Shown here one piece after another: positions 31,808 to 40,080 of a stretch of 64,000 nt of DNA. The stretch is from Planctomycetota bacterium. GTDB taxonomy: Bacteria > Planctomycetota > UBA1135 > JACQFD01. The stretch lies in contig JAEUHX010000047.1 of the NCBI GenBank assembly GCA_016792805.1, positions 1 through 64,000 of the forward strand. The letters run 5' to 3'. Under the pieces are notes generated by a model. It was not told where the DNA came from. It searched no databases and saw nothing but the letters and a program-made list of their open reading frames with translations. Every line of letters begins with the position of its first letter. Positions within the stretch are counted from its first letter, which is position 1. The position numbers and the translations under genes are program-made.

Positions 31808-33799
31808 CTACAAAGTCGCATCCTCAAAGGGGAACGCGATCCCGGCGTCGAACTCCGATTGGAGCGCCGCGAGCGCTCGGCGCAGCTCTTCTGCGGCGGG
31901 CCCAGGTGCCGCCAGCGCGGACCAATGCCATGCTCGCGCCACAGCCGGGCCGAGGCGAAGGCGAAGGTCGGCGCCGCCGCGCAGCTCAGCGCGCCGTGCC
32001 GCGGGCTGCCGGCCGACGAACTCCACGAGCGCCAGGGCGCAGGCCGCCCGCAGGCTCACGGAGGTGCCCGACGCGGAGAGCGGCGCCAAGAGCCAGCGCG
32101 CCGCGGCCTCCTCGTCCGCGATGGCCCCGAGGGCCAGTAGGGCTGGACGCCGCCAGGTGGTTGCGAGTGCCTCGCTCAGCCCACGCGAGGCGGCGGCGAG
32201 CTGCTCCGGCTCCAGCAGCCCGGCGAACGATGCCACGACCACCGAAGGGAGCGCGTTCCGCCCCCTCAATGCTGCCGCCAGCGCCTCGCGCGATCCGTCG
32301 ACGGCGGCGGCACGGGCGGCCCGGGCAACGCGCTCGGCGTCGGCAGGCTCCATGAGTTCATCCACCGACTGCGCCGCATGGGCCAGCACCGCCGGATCGC
32401 CCGAGAAGAGGGCTGCCCCGATGGCCGCAGCCCGCGCCGGGCCGCTCGCTTGCGCGATGGCAGCCGACGCGGCCTCAGGCCCTGAGGGCGTTCGCGCGAG
32501 CACGTCGAAGGCCGCCTCGAGCCGCGCTCCGTGCGCCCCCGCCGTGAGGGCGCGCATCGCCTCCTCGACGGACCGCGGCGGATCGAGCCGCCGAAGGCCT
32601 CGGAGCGCTACGGCGTTCTCCTCGGGCCCTCCCGAACGAGCTGCCTCTCGAAGGAGCGGCAACGCGCTTGCCTCGCGCCGTCGCGCGAGCGCTTCGATCC
32701 AAGGAGCGCGCTCGGCGGCGGCGGCGGCGGAAGCAACCAATAACTCGCCGCAGGAGCGTCCTGCGGCGTCGGTCGCTGGGAGCGCCTCGAGCACGCGGCG
32801 CGCCTGCGCCGACATCCGTCTCTTGCCACAAATCCCGAGGAACGCGTCGAGCGCCCGCGGCTCCTCGGCCAAGAGAGCGGCTCCCCGTCGCGGAGAGCCT
32901 GCGAGCGCCGCGAAGGCCGCCTCAACCCGCGCCCCATCGGTGCTCAGGAGGGCGCCCGCCACCGCGGCGTCAACCGGCGAGAGGGCGAGCTCGACGAGCG
33001 CGACGCCTGCGCGCTCGGCGGCGACCCCGGTGCCGCTGCGCCAAGCGCTCCACCACTGCCACGCACGTTCTGCGCCGACCCCGCCCTCAGCTCCATAGAT
33101 CAGCGCGGCGGGAAGCCGCTTTCCGCCGACCCACATCTCGCCGCACCCCATCGCCTGGGGCCCCACCATCGGCTCTTCGCCCCCGAAACACCCGGCGGCA
33201 AAAAGTGTGAGTCTCACACATGCCGCGGCCTGGGCCGCCTCCCAGGGCGCCTCCAGCAGAATCGACACGCACTCCCCGGCGCCGTCTGCAAGATCGACCA
33301 CCGCAGCCGGCGCGGCGGGGTCCACGAGCACGGGGAACGGAAAGAGCGCTGCCCGCCGCATTTCGTAGGCGAGCCCATCGAGGTTGAAGCGCCCCGCCCC
33401 GACCCGAATGCGCGTCGAATCGGGAAGTGAGCGCCGGAGCAGATCCAACAGATCTTCGGGGTCGCGGTCTCCTTCCAGAATCCCGGGCGCCGTCCGCTGG
33501 AGCGCGCCACGGAGCACGTCGCGCAGCAGCCCTTCGTCCGGCGCGAGGCTCCCGATCCACGCGCGGCCCAAATCGCGCCGCTCGAGCAGCAGTTCCACGA
33601 CGGCGGCGCGCGCCCGCGGCCCTGCAGCGGCTGCGCCGAGCAATGCATCGAGGTCGCCCGTCGTGAGGCTCCCCCGCAGCCGCTGCAAGGCGCTCGCCCG
33701 CTCGGCCGCATTGGCCGCCCCGAGGGCGCCGAGGTCGCGGTCGCGATCGGCGCCCACGAGCGCGAGCAGCGCGAGAACGATAGGTGCGCCGGAGGCCAT
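31808..33799 (-). CDS. Secreted HEAT-like helical repeat protein
   Basis: 663 residues from the ATG at 33799, with a short hydrophobic leader (MASGAPIVLALLALVGA). The N-terminal 330 residues include a Cys-containing globular part (CVRLTLFAAGCFGGEEPMVG), the remainder is Ala/Leu/Arg-rich helical repeats (e.g. ALPLLREAARSGGPEENAVA, LRGLRRLDPPRSVEEAMRAL) of the HEAT/PBS type. Probably an extracytoplasmic scaffold. Only 89 bp separate it from the CpsD-like gene, so it may lead the actin operon. It is divergent from the M28 peptidase gene 42 bp away. Confidence 0.72.
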   Translation of the reverse strand: MASGAPIVLALLALVGADRDRDLGALGAANAAERASALQRLRGSLTTGDLDALLGAAAAGPRARAAVVELLLERRDLGRAWIGSLAPDEGLLRDVLRGALQRTAPGILEGDRDPEDLLDLLRRSLPDSTRIRVGAGRFNLDGLAYEMRRAALFPFPVLVDPAAPAAVVDLADGAGECVSILLEAPWEAAQAAACVRLTLFAAGCFGGEEPMVGPQAMGCGEMWVGGKRLPAALIYGAEGGVGAERAWQWWSAWRSGTGVAAERAGVALVELALSPVDAAVAGALLSTDGARVEAAFAALAGSPRRGAALLAEEPRALDAFLGICGKRRMSAQARRVLEALPATDAAGRSCGELLVASAAAAAERAPWIEALARRREASALPLLREAARSGGPEENAVALRGLRRLDPPRSVEEAMRALTAGAHGARLEAAFDVLARTPSGPEAASAAIAQASGPARAAAIGAALFSGDPAVLAHAAQSVDELMEPADAERVARAARAAAVDGSREALAAALRGRNALPSVVVASFAGLLEPEQLAAASRGLSEALATTWRRPALLALGAIADEEAAARWLLAPLSASGTSVSLRAACALALVEFVGRQPAARRAELRGGADLRLRLGPAVARAWHWSALAAPGPAAEELRRALAALQSEFDAGIAFPFEDATL

Positions 33800-33841
33800 C
33801 GGGCGACATGCTACATCGCTCTCCTTCTCCTCCCCATATCT

Positions 33842-35236
33842 GTGCGAATCCTCCCCACCACGATTTCCACCGGCTTCGCCCTCGCAGCAGCTGCGCTCCT
33901 CGTCTGCGCCGCGCAGGCCCCGCCGCCGCAGCCCTCGAAGATCACCATTCCGAAGGGGCCCATCGCCGCCGAGGAGCTGCGCGACCTCGTCGAGACCCTC
34001 GCGTCGTCGGAGTTCGAAGGGCGCGGAAGCGGGCAGACCGGGGGGAAGAAGGCGGGCGACTTCATCGCCGATCAGATGAAGGAGCGCGGCGTTGAACCCT
34101 TCGGAGTCGACGGCACCTACTTTCAGCCGTTCACCGATGGCGTCTCGATGCGCAACGTTGTCGGAATTGTGAAGGCCGCCGCCGGAGGAAAACCCGACGA
34201 ATATTTGATCCTGGGAGCCCACTACGACCACTGCGGCCTCGGCCTGCGCGACGCCGGCGCGATGGGAAACCAAGGGGAGGTGCACTACGGCGCCGACGAC
34301 AACGCCTCGGGCACATCGGGCGTGCTTGCAGTGGCACGCGCCATTGCCCAGGCGCCGCTCGCCCGAAGTGTGATCTTCATCCTTTTCGACGGCGAGGAGC
34401 GCGGCCTTCTCGGATCCAAACATTACGCCGACAACCCGCTGGTGCCGCTCTCTAAGACGCACGCGATGATCAACATCGATATGATTGGGCGCTCGACCGA
34501 GGGCTACCTCTTCATCGCGGGAATCGGCACGTCACCTGTCTGGGATCCGATCCTCACGAAGTCTCTCAAGGCTGAGTCAAAGATTCTCAAGAATGTCGAA
34601 AGGTCCAAGGATGATGAGGCGCGCAGCGATCAGCACAATTTCGTGAAGCGTGAAGTTCCCGCGATCTTCTTCTTCGCGGGAATGCACAAGGACTACCACC
34701 AGCCGCGCGACACGCCAGACAAGATTCAGTACAAACCGGCCGCGGCCATCGGACGGGTCGTGCTCGAAACGCTGAAGGGACTCGCCGCCGTGAAGGAGAA
34801 GCCACTTTTTCAGAAGGTTGGCGGAAACGGAATGCCGAAGGGCGAGGACGCCCTCGAGGCCGATGTCTTCCGGCGCGCGACGGCCATGGCGCGCCGCCTC
34901 GGCGGCAAGATCGGCCCGACTGCGGCCGGAGTGCCACAATTCCTTGACACCGAAGGGCGCGGCGCCAAGGCGGGCATCGAGCGCGGCGACCAGATTCTGG
35001 CCATTCGACGCCGCGGCTCGAAGCCGGGGCCGTGGGTCGAAGTGAAATCGGTCGAGGCGCTGCGCCTCGAAGTCGAAAAAATGGCCGCGGGCGACAGCAT
35101 CCAGCTCAAGATTCTGCGCGCGGGCAAGGAGTCGGTCATTGATACGGAGATCGGACCGATCCCAGAATGGAAGAAAGGCCCCGCGACGGATAAAGGTGAC
35201 CTTCCGCCGGGACCGATTTCGAAGGGAAAGGGCTAG
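33842..35236 (+). CDS. Secreted M28-family zinc aminopeptidase with PDZ-like domain
   Basis: 464 residues from a GTG, with signal peptide (ISTGFALAAAALLVCAAQA). The M28 catalytic domain keeps the two-zinc site: GAHYDHCG (His127), GADDNASG (Asp152), DGEERGLLG (Glu pair near 183), INIDMIG (Asp) and SDQHNF (His). Residues of about 360-445 form a PDZ-like domain (GAKAGIERGDQILAIR, GDSIQLKILRAGKE). Such enzymes release amino acids from peptides in the periplasm or outside. No partner gene is evident. Confidence 0.9.
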   Translation: MRILPTTISTGFALAAAALLVCAAQAPPPQPSKITIPKGPIAAEELRDLVETLASSEFEGRGSGQTGGKKAGDFIADQMKERGVEPFGVDGTYFQPFTDGVSMRNVVGIVKAAAGGKPDEYLILGAHYDHCGLGLRDAGAMGNQGEVHYGADDNASGTSGVLAVARAIAQAPLARSVIFILFDGEERGLLGSKHYADNPLVPLSKTHAMINIDMIGRSTEGYLFIAGIGTSPVWDPILTKSLKAESKILKNVERSKDDEARSDQHNFVKREVPAIFFFAGMHKDYHQPRDTPDKIQYKPAAAIGRVVLETLKGLAAVKEKPLFQKVGGNGMPKGEDALEADVFRRATAMARRLGGKIGPTAAGVPQFLDTEGRGAKAGIERGDQILAIRRRGSKPGPWVEVKSVEALRLEVEKMAAGDSIQLKILRAGKESVIDTEIGPIPEWKKGPATDKGDLPPGPISKGKG

Positions 35237-35264
35237 CCTGAAGAGCGCCCGGCTCGAATTGTAA

Positions 35265-35430
35265 GATCGGCGCCCGCGCCGAGACATTTTGCTGATGTGG
35301 GTTCGGCGCGCGCGCCAACCGGTCTCCGCGGGGCGTGCCCCGCGCGATGACGAACCGCCGAAAGCAGGTTTCCTCATCCGCGCGCGCAAGCGCGCGCGAG
35401 ATCGTCGCGGGCGATGCCCGCGCCCTACGA
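35265..35430 (+). repeat. Mosaic hairpin repeat, copy C (palindrome cluster)
   Basis: Shares with copies A and B the core TCATCCGCGCGCGCA-(a/t)-GCGCGC, then GATCGTCGCGGGC, then GCCCGCGCCCTAC (35373-35429), and with B the GGGGCGTGCCCCGCGCGATGA module (35329-35350). It lies between the 3' ends of two convergent genes. Confidence 0.75.
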
Positions 35431-35453
35431 CTTCACAGATGAGGGACGGCTAG

Positions 35454-35619
35454 GAATGGGGCGTGGGTCGGTCTTGGCGCGGCGAGTTCCGCAGATGCGA
35501 GGCCATGGCGCGCGCAGAATCGGACTGGCGCGAAGCGCCGGTCCGATTCTGCGCAGCTCATGAGCCGCCGAGCATCGAGGACTGTTCGCTGCCGCGCCAA
35601 GACTGACCACGCCCCATTC
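35454..35619 (+). repeat. Inverted-repeat-bounded element in copy C
   Basis: The left arm 35454-35483 and right arm 35591-35619 are inverted copies of about 29 bp (GAATGGGGCGTGG...CTTGGCGCGGC). Inside sits a near-perfect hairpin at 35512-35554. The same arms bound a different interior at 6320-6596. No reading frame inside looks coding. Confidence 0.7.
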
Positions 35620-35673
35620 TTCCCGAGTCACAATTCGACAGCCTCGCGCGCACGCGCGCGATAACCGGTCGGC

Positions 35674-35761
35674 GCACGCGCCGACCCCACTTATCAATTG
35701 AGTCGTAGCGCGCACGCGCCGACCCCACTTTTTCGTAACGGAGAGCCTCGCACGCGCCGAC
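35674..35761 (+). repeat. 38-bp tandem repeat
   Basis: GCACGCGCCGACCCCACTT units start at 35674, 35712 and (partial) 35750, with diverged filler between them. Related to the 34-bp array at 6652-6729. It ends 35 bp before the stop of the next minus-strand gene. Confidence 0.7.
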
Positions 35762-35795
35762 CTTACTGATCGGCCAGAAATAAGTCCTCCGTCGC

Positions 35796-36434
35796 CTACG
35801 CGCGCAACGCGGCATCCAGCGATACGCGCTTCAGACTCGAGGGCTCCCCATCGAGCCACACATCGACGCACGGGTCGGGGTCGCAGCGGAGTTCCGCCAC
35901 GATGCGCCGGCCGCGGGCAGCGGCCGCGTGCTCCAGCAACTGATCGAAAACCCGCTCCTCGAAGTCGCTCCAGTCGGCAGCAGCTTCTCCAACACTCGCG
36001 TGGCAGCGCGCCAGCACCTCGACCCCACGGTGCTCCAGGACGCCCGCGGCGCTGCGCAGCGCGCGCTCAAAACTCCGCTGGAGCGGCGACCCATCCGCCT
36101 CGGCAGGGCCGCGTGTCGAAAGCGCCACCAGGTAGCCGACCGGGGCGCCTCGGCTGTCGAGGAGCGGCGTGCGCGTGAGCTGGCCCGCTTCGGGACACTC
36201 GACCGTGGCATCGGTTTGCGCCGTCAGCTCGCCGCAAAGCTCGTGCAGCGCATCGGCAAGCCCCGGTTGCGCGCTCGCCGCCTGGACCCAGGCGTCGCTC
36301 TCCACCCTCGGGCTGCCCTCGAGATCGAGGACCACGAGCGGAGCACCGCACGCCCGCAGCGCCTGCATCAGCCGCAATGCCTCGATCTGTGCTCGGCGCG
36401 CCTCCGCAAGGCGCAACCGGTCGGTGAGCTCCAT
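35796..36434 (-). CDS. Hypothetical cytoplasmic protein
   Basis: 212 residues. The ATG at 36434 was chosen because a strong GGGAGG ribosome site lies 8 nt upstream. No signal peptide. The N-terminal helix (TDRLRLAEARRAQIEALRLM) precedes a region resembling a GAF/PAS-like sensor core (CGAPLVVLDLEGSPRVES, LLDSRGAPVGYLVALSTRGP), then a second helical domain with several Cys and His residues. This suggests a small regulatory or redox sensor; no confident family. Divergent from the HEAT lipoprotein gene. Confidence 0.7.
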   Translation of the reverse strand: MELTDRLRLAEARRAQIEALRLMQALRACGAPLVVLDLEGSPRVESDAWVQAASAQPGLADALHELCGELTAQTDATVECPEAGQLTRTPLLDSRGAPVGYLVALSTRGPAEADGSPLQRSFERALRSAAGVLEHRGVEVLARCHASVGEAAADWSDFEERVFDQLLEHAAAARGRRIVAELRCDPDPCVDVWLDGEPSSLKRVSLDAALRA

Positions 36435-36580
36435 CGCAAGACCTCCCTTTCCTCCGCGGAGACTATCGGCCAACTACCGGGAGGCCGCTGGAGGGGAATG
36501 CTGCCGAAGTGCGCTGCGTCCACAGCAAAGCTGCCTCACCCGACACTGTCGGGTTCTCCTGTACCCTCCCCGGCCATCGC

Positions 36581-37534
36581 GTGAACCAAACCCCCCTGAT
36601 CTGTGCTGCCGTGGCGCTCTTTGGAGCGCTCCTCCCCGCCTGCTCTTCGAACAAGCCGCAGCCGGAGAAATACAGCGCGGAAGCGATCGCCACTGATCCC
36701 GACGTGCCGATCGGCTCGGTCGTAAATCGGCTGGATACGCTGTTGTTACAGTGGAACCAGGCGCTCGTCGGCCGCCCCGACACGCGAAATTTGAGCTTTC
36801 GCCACAATCTCGTTCTCGAGATCGCGAAGATCACCAAGCAGCGCTTCGAAGAGCTAAAGCTCGAGCTTGAGAGCGGCGCTGCGGTGCGCAACCGAGCTGT
36901 GATCGCTGCCGCGATCGGCTTCACCAAGGAGCCGACAGCGCTCAATCCACTGATCTCGGCGCTGAACGACCCGGATCCGCTGGTTCGCGAGAATGCATTG
37001 ATCGGGATTGCACAGTTGGCGGATATCAATACTCCGGTCGACCTCGTGGCCGATCGGCTTCGGCCTGAGGAGTCGGTGCAGTCGCAGGTCAATGCGGGTG
37101 TGGCGCTCATGCGGCTCGCCGACGCGGGCGCCAAGATGGATCCGATCCTGCCGAACCTGCGGCTCGCGCTCCGAAATCCCAATGATGCGGTGAAAACCCA
37201 TGCGGCCTACGCCCTCGGATCGGCGAAGGATACGCATGCGGCGCTCGAGCTCATGGGGCTCGTCAAGAATCCTGGGTCGAGGGCGCTCGTGGCGGCGGCC
37301 GCGGCCAATGCCCTCGGAAAGATCGGCGAGCCGGCGGCAGCTCCAGTGCTGATTGAAGCGCTCGGCTCCCCCGAGATGGCGGTTCGCGAAGAGGCGCGGC
37401 GCGCTCTCAAGCGGATCGCCGGCGACGACCTCGGCGCCGAGGCGGGTCCGTGGCGACGGTGGCTCCAGCGCAGCGAATCGCGGCCGCCGGAGTCCCCCGC
37501 GAGCCGCGCTGCCGGCGACACGTCGGCGCGCTGA
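36581..37534 (+). CDS. HEAT-repeat lipoprotein
   Basis: 317 residues from a GTG at 36581. Lipoprotein signal MNQTPLICAAVALFGALLPA|C with a lipidated Cys followed by SSN. Residues 100-300 are HEAT/PBS-lyase type repeats (NPLISALNDPDPLVRENALI, LRLALRNPNDAVKTHAAYAL, APVLIEALGSPEMAVREEAR). A scaffold for protein-protein contacts on the periplasmic face is likely. The C-terminal tail is Arg/Ser/Pro-rich. The aminotransferase gene starts 32 bp downstream, in a probable operon of three. Confidence 0.85.
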   Translation: MNQTPLICAAVALFGALLPACSSNKPQPEKYSAEAIATDPDVPIGSVVNRLDTLLLQWNQALVGRPDTRNLSFRHNLVLEIAKITKQRFEELKLELESGAAVRNRAVIAAAIGFTKEPTALNPLISALNDPDPLVRENALIGIAQLADINTPVDLVADRLRPEESVQSQVNAGVALMRLADAGAKMDPILPNLRLALRNPNDAVKTHAAYALGSAKDTHAALELMGLVKNPGSRALVAAAAANALGKIGEPAAAPVLIEALGSPEMAVREEARRALKRIAGDDLGAEAGPWRRWLQRSESRPPESPASRAAGDTSAR

Positions 37535-37566
37535 CAAGGGAAGCAGCCCATCGCTATTCTTGGCAA

Positions 37567-38730
37567 GTGAGGAAATTCACTTCCGCAAAGGCCGACCGGT
37601 TCACCGAGTCGGTCATCCGCGACATGACGCGCCAGGCGAACCGCTACGGAGCGGTGAACTTGGCACAGGGCTTCCCCGACTTTCCGGCGCCGGAGGCGAT
37701 GAAGCGCGCGGCGTGTGAAGCCATCAATCGCGATGTCAATCAATATGCGGTGACCTGGGGTGCGAAGTCGCTGCGCGATGCCATCGCCGTGAGGTCGGCT
37801 GCCTACAACCGGATCCCGTGCGACCCCGAGACGATGATCACGGTGACGTGTGGAGTCACGGAAGCCATGTGCGTGGCGATGCTCGGGTGCGTCGACCCGG
37901 GTGAAGAAGTGATCATCTTCGAGCCGTTTTATGAGAACTACGGACCCGACGGGATCTTGGCGGGCGCGAATCCGCGATTTGTGAGACTGCGTCCGCCGCA
38001 TTTCGACTTCGACCCCGCGGAGCTTCGAGCGGCTTTCACCAAACGCACCAAGGCGATTGTGGTGAATACACCCAATAATCCGACCGGCAAGGTGTTCACG
38101 CGAAAGGAGCTCGAGCTGATCGCTCAATTGTGCATCGAGCACGACTGCCTCGCGTTCACCGACGAGATTTATGAGTACATCCTCTACGACGGCGCGGAGC
38201 ACATTTCTCTCGCGACGCTTCCGGGGATGGCCGAGCGAACGGTAACCATGTCGGGGCTCTCGAAGACTTGGAGCGCCACTGGGTGGCGCATCGGCTGGAT
38301 GATTGCATCGCCGCAGATCACGTCGGCGCTTCGCAAAGTGCATGATTTTCTGACGGTGGGCGCGCCGGCGCCCCTTCAGGAGGCCGCCGCCGTCGCACTC
38401 CAATTCGGCCCCGAGTACTTCCGCGAACTCGCGCGCGGCTACCAAGCCCGGCGAGACCTCCTGATCGAGGTGCTCCGCGACACTCCGTTTCGTACGGTGG
38501 TGCCGGCGGGCGCGTACTACGCCATGTCCGACATCTCGGCCTTCCGGGCGAGCGACGATGTGAGCTTTGCGATGCAGCTCGTGCAGTCTCCCGGCGTGGC
38601 TGTGGTGCCAGGCTCCTCCTTCTTCGCCCAACCCTCCGACGGCCGAGAACTCGTGCGATTCTGTTTCTCCAAACGCGATGAGACGCTGCGGGAGGCCGCG
38701 CGGCGGCTCTCACTGCTGCGGGCGCCGTGA
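37567..38730 (+). CDS. PLP-dependent aminotransferase, class I/II
   Basis: 387 residues. Fold type I aminotransferase with NTPNNPTG (Asn171), the PLP lysine in SGLSKTWSATGWRIGW (Lys233) and the distal Arg in RFCFSKR. The start (FTESVIRDMTRQANRYGAVN, LAQGFPDFPAP) matches the kynurenine/methionine/glutamine aminotransferase group (YbdL/KAT-like). It catalyses transfer of an amino group from an amino acid to a 2-oxo acid; the exact substrate cannot be told. Its stop overlaps the next gene's GTG (GTGA). Confidence 0.9.
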   Translation: MRKFTSAKADRFTESVIRDMTRQANRYGAVNLAQGFPDFPAPEAMKRAACEAINRDVNQYAVTWGAKSLRDAIAVRSAAYNRIPCDPETMITVTCGVTEAMCVAMLGCVDPGEEVIIFEPFYENYGPDGILAGANPRFVRLRPPHFDFDPAELRAAFTKRTKAIVVNTPNNPTGKVFTRKELELIAQLCIEHDCLAFTDEIYEYILYDGAEHISLATLPGMAERTVTMSGLSKTWSATGWRIGWMIASPQITSALRKVHDFLTVGAPAPLQEAAAVALQFGPEYFRELARGYQARRDLLIEVLRDTPFRTVVPAGAYYAMSDISAFRASDDVSFAMQLVQSPGVAVVPGSSFFAQPSDGRELVRFCFSKRDETLREAARRLSLLRAP

Positions 38731-39887
38731 TCCCCTGCGCATGGGTCGCGCTGGTCCTCGGCTGCGCCGGCCAGGACGATCCCATGGCGCGTGCTGTCGC
38801 GTCGCGCGGCGGTGCGGCCGCTCTCGAGGCCGCCACCGGAGCGCGCCTCGTCGGATCGGTGCGCTATCCCGGCTCGTCGGCCGAGCAGACCCTGGATGCA
38901 TACATCTCACAGAAGTCGGGAACGGTGCGCGCACATTTGTTATTTCGCGAAGGAGATCTGTTCCGAATCCTGCTCTGGAACGGCGCCAGCGCGTATGAGC
39001 GCGTCGAGGATGGCACGTATCGCGAGCTGACCGGAGAGGATCTCGCACGGGTCGCGTTCGATGCGCATGCGCTCGCCGCTGCGGTGCGCTTCCCGCTCGA
39101 CCGGAGCTGGAAGCCGGGTGCAAGCGGCGGGCCGTGGACGGCGGAAGGCGGATTCGTGGCATCGGTCGACGGCGGCGACCGGCTGGCCGAGCTGCAGTGC
39201 GCCGCGCGCCCGGGCGAGCAAAGGCACTATTCCGGCTCCCGCGTCGCGGATGGGTTGTCTCTTCCAGCTAGAATAGTGGCTTTGAGCGGGACGCGCCAAG
39301 AGTGGACATTGGAGATTCGCGAATGGACTGCGCGCGCGAATATGTTGGATTCATTCTTCGAGCCGCCGCGCGAGCGCGCAGAGGTTTCGGCGGTCATGGG
39401 AAGCTCGTGGGAGGAGCTGCCGCGGTCGCTGAAGCCGGGTGCGGTCGTGCTGCGGCGCTGGCGCGAAGTCGAGCGGGAACGCGTGGTGCTGAAGGCGGCG
39501 GCCGAGGGGAGCGCTCCGAATCTCGGGGGCATCGCAGATCAACTGTGGAGTTCAAAGCCGCCCGCGGAGCCGAGCGTCTTTCGGGCCGCGCTCGCGACCG
39601 ACGGCCGCCCCACCGCCGTTGCCCGATTTGTTCAATCGGCCGCCGGGGCGGACGACGGCTGGGCGCTCTCGATCCTCGTCGTCGGCGAGCCCCATCCCGG
39701 CGTACTGGCCGCAGCGGCCAAGCGCCTCGGGCAGGCGGCGAGAATCCGAAAAGTGACCTTGCGGGGAGAGCCCTGGATCGGCGTTCCGGGTCTTCGGCAG
39801 GCCCAGAGCGCGCCTGCAAGCCGTGCAGCGAGCTCGCCGACCTTGCCACGCTGGGAGCTGGTGCAGAGGGTCGAGCTGGACCGATGA
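38727..39887 (+). CDS. Hypothetical secreted protein, lipoprotein-like
   Basis: 386 residues, starting at a GTG that overlaps the aminotransferase stop. A very short hydrophobic leader (MIPCAWVALVLGCAG) with a Cys suggests export and perhaps lipidation. The body has long antiparallel beta strands (GTVRAHLLFREGDLFRILLW, QEWTLEIREWTARANMLDSF), like LolA/LppX-type or DUF4292-like half-barrels; this is a visual impression only. A second domain (SVFRAALATDGRPTAVARFV...) looks like a small alpha/beta fold. Coupled translation links it to the upstream gene. Confidence 0.72.
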   Translation: MIPCAWVALVLGCAGQDDPMARAVASRGGAAALEAATGARLVGSVRYPGSSAEQTLDAYISQKSGTVRAHLLFREGDLFRILLWNGASAYERVEDGTYRELTGEDLARVAFDAHALAAAVRFPLDRSWKPGASGGPWTAEGGFVASVDGGDRLAELQCAARPGEQRHYSGSRVADGLSLPARIVALSGTRQEWTLEIREWTARANMLDSFFEPPRERAEVSAVMGSSWEELPRSLKPGAVVLRRWREVERERVVLKAAAEGSAPNLGGIADQLWSSKPPAEPSVFRAALATDGRPTAVARFVQSAAGADDGWALSILVVGEPHPGVLAAAAKRLGQAARIRKVTLRGEPWIGVPGLRQAQSAPASRAASSPTLPRWELVQRVELDR

Positions 39888-40080
39888 CCGGCCGGCGCAC
39901 GCCAACGAATCGCTCGCGCCCGGAACCTGCCATGTCCGCATCCGTAGACAGGGTGGACCCGACGCCGACCGTGGCTACCGTGGCAAGTCGTTGTTTGCGA
40001 GCAGTTTACGACATTGGCCGCGGCGCAGTCTCGGCGGCATCCCCTTTGCTCGAAAGGCCCGCGTCCCCCGAACAGCATCC

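Noticed and set aside
39897..40080. Upstream extension of the TPR protein frame
   Set aside because: No signal peptide in the extension; the ATG at 40081 directly precedes a good one.
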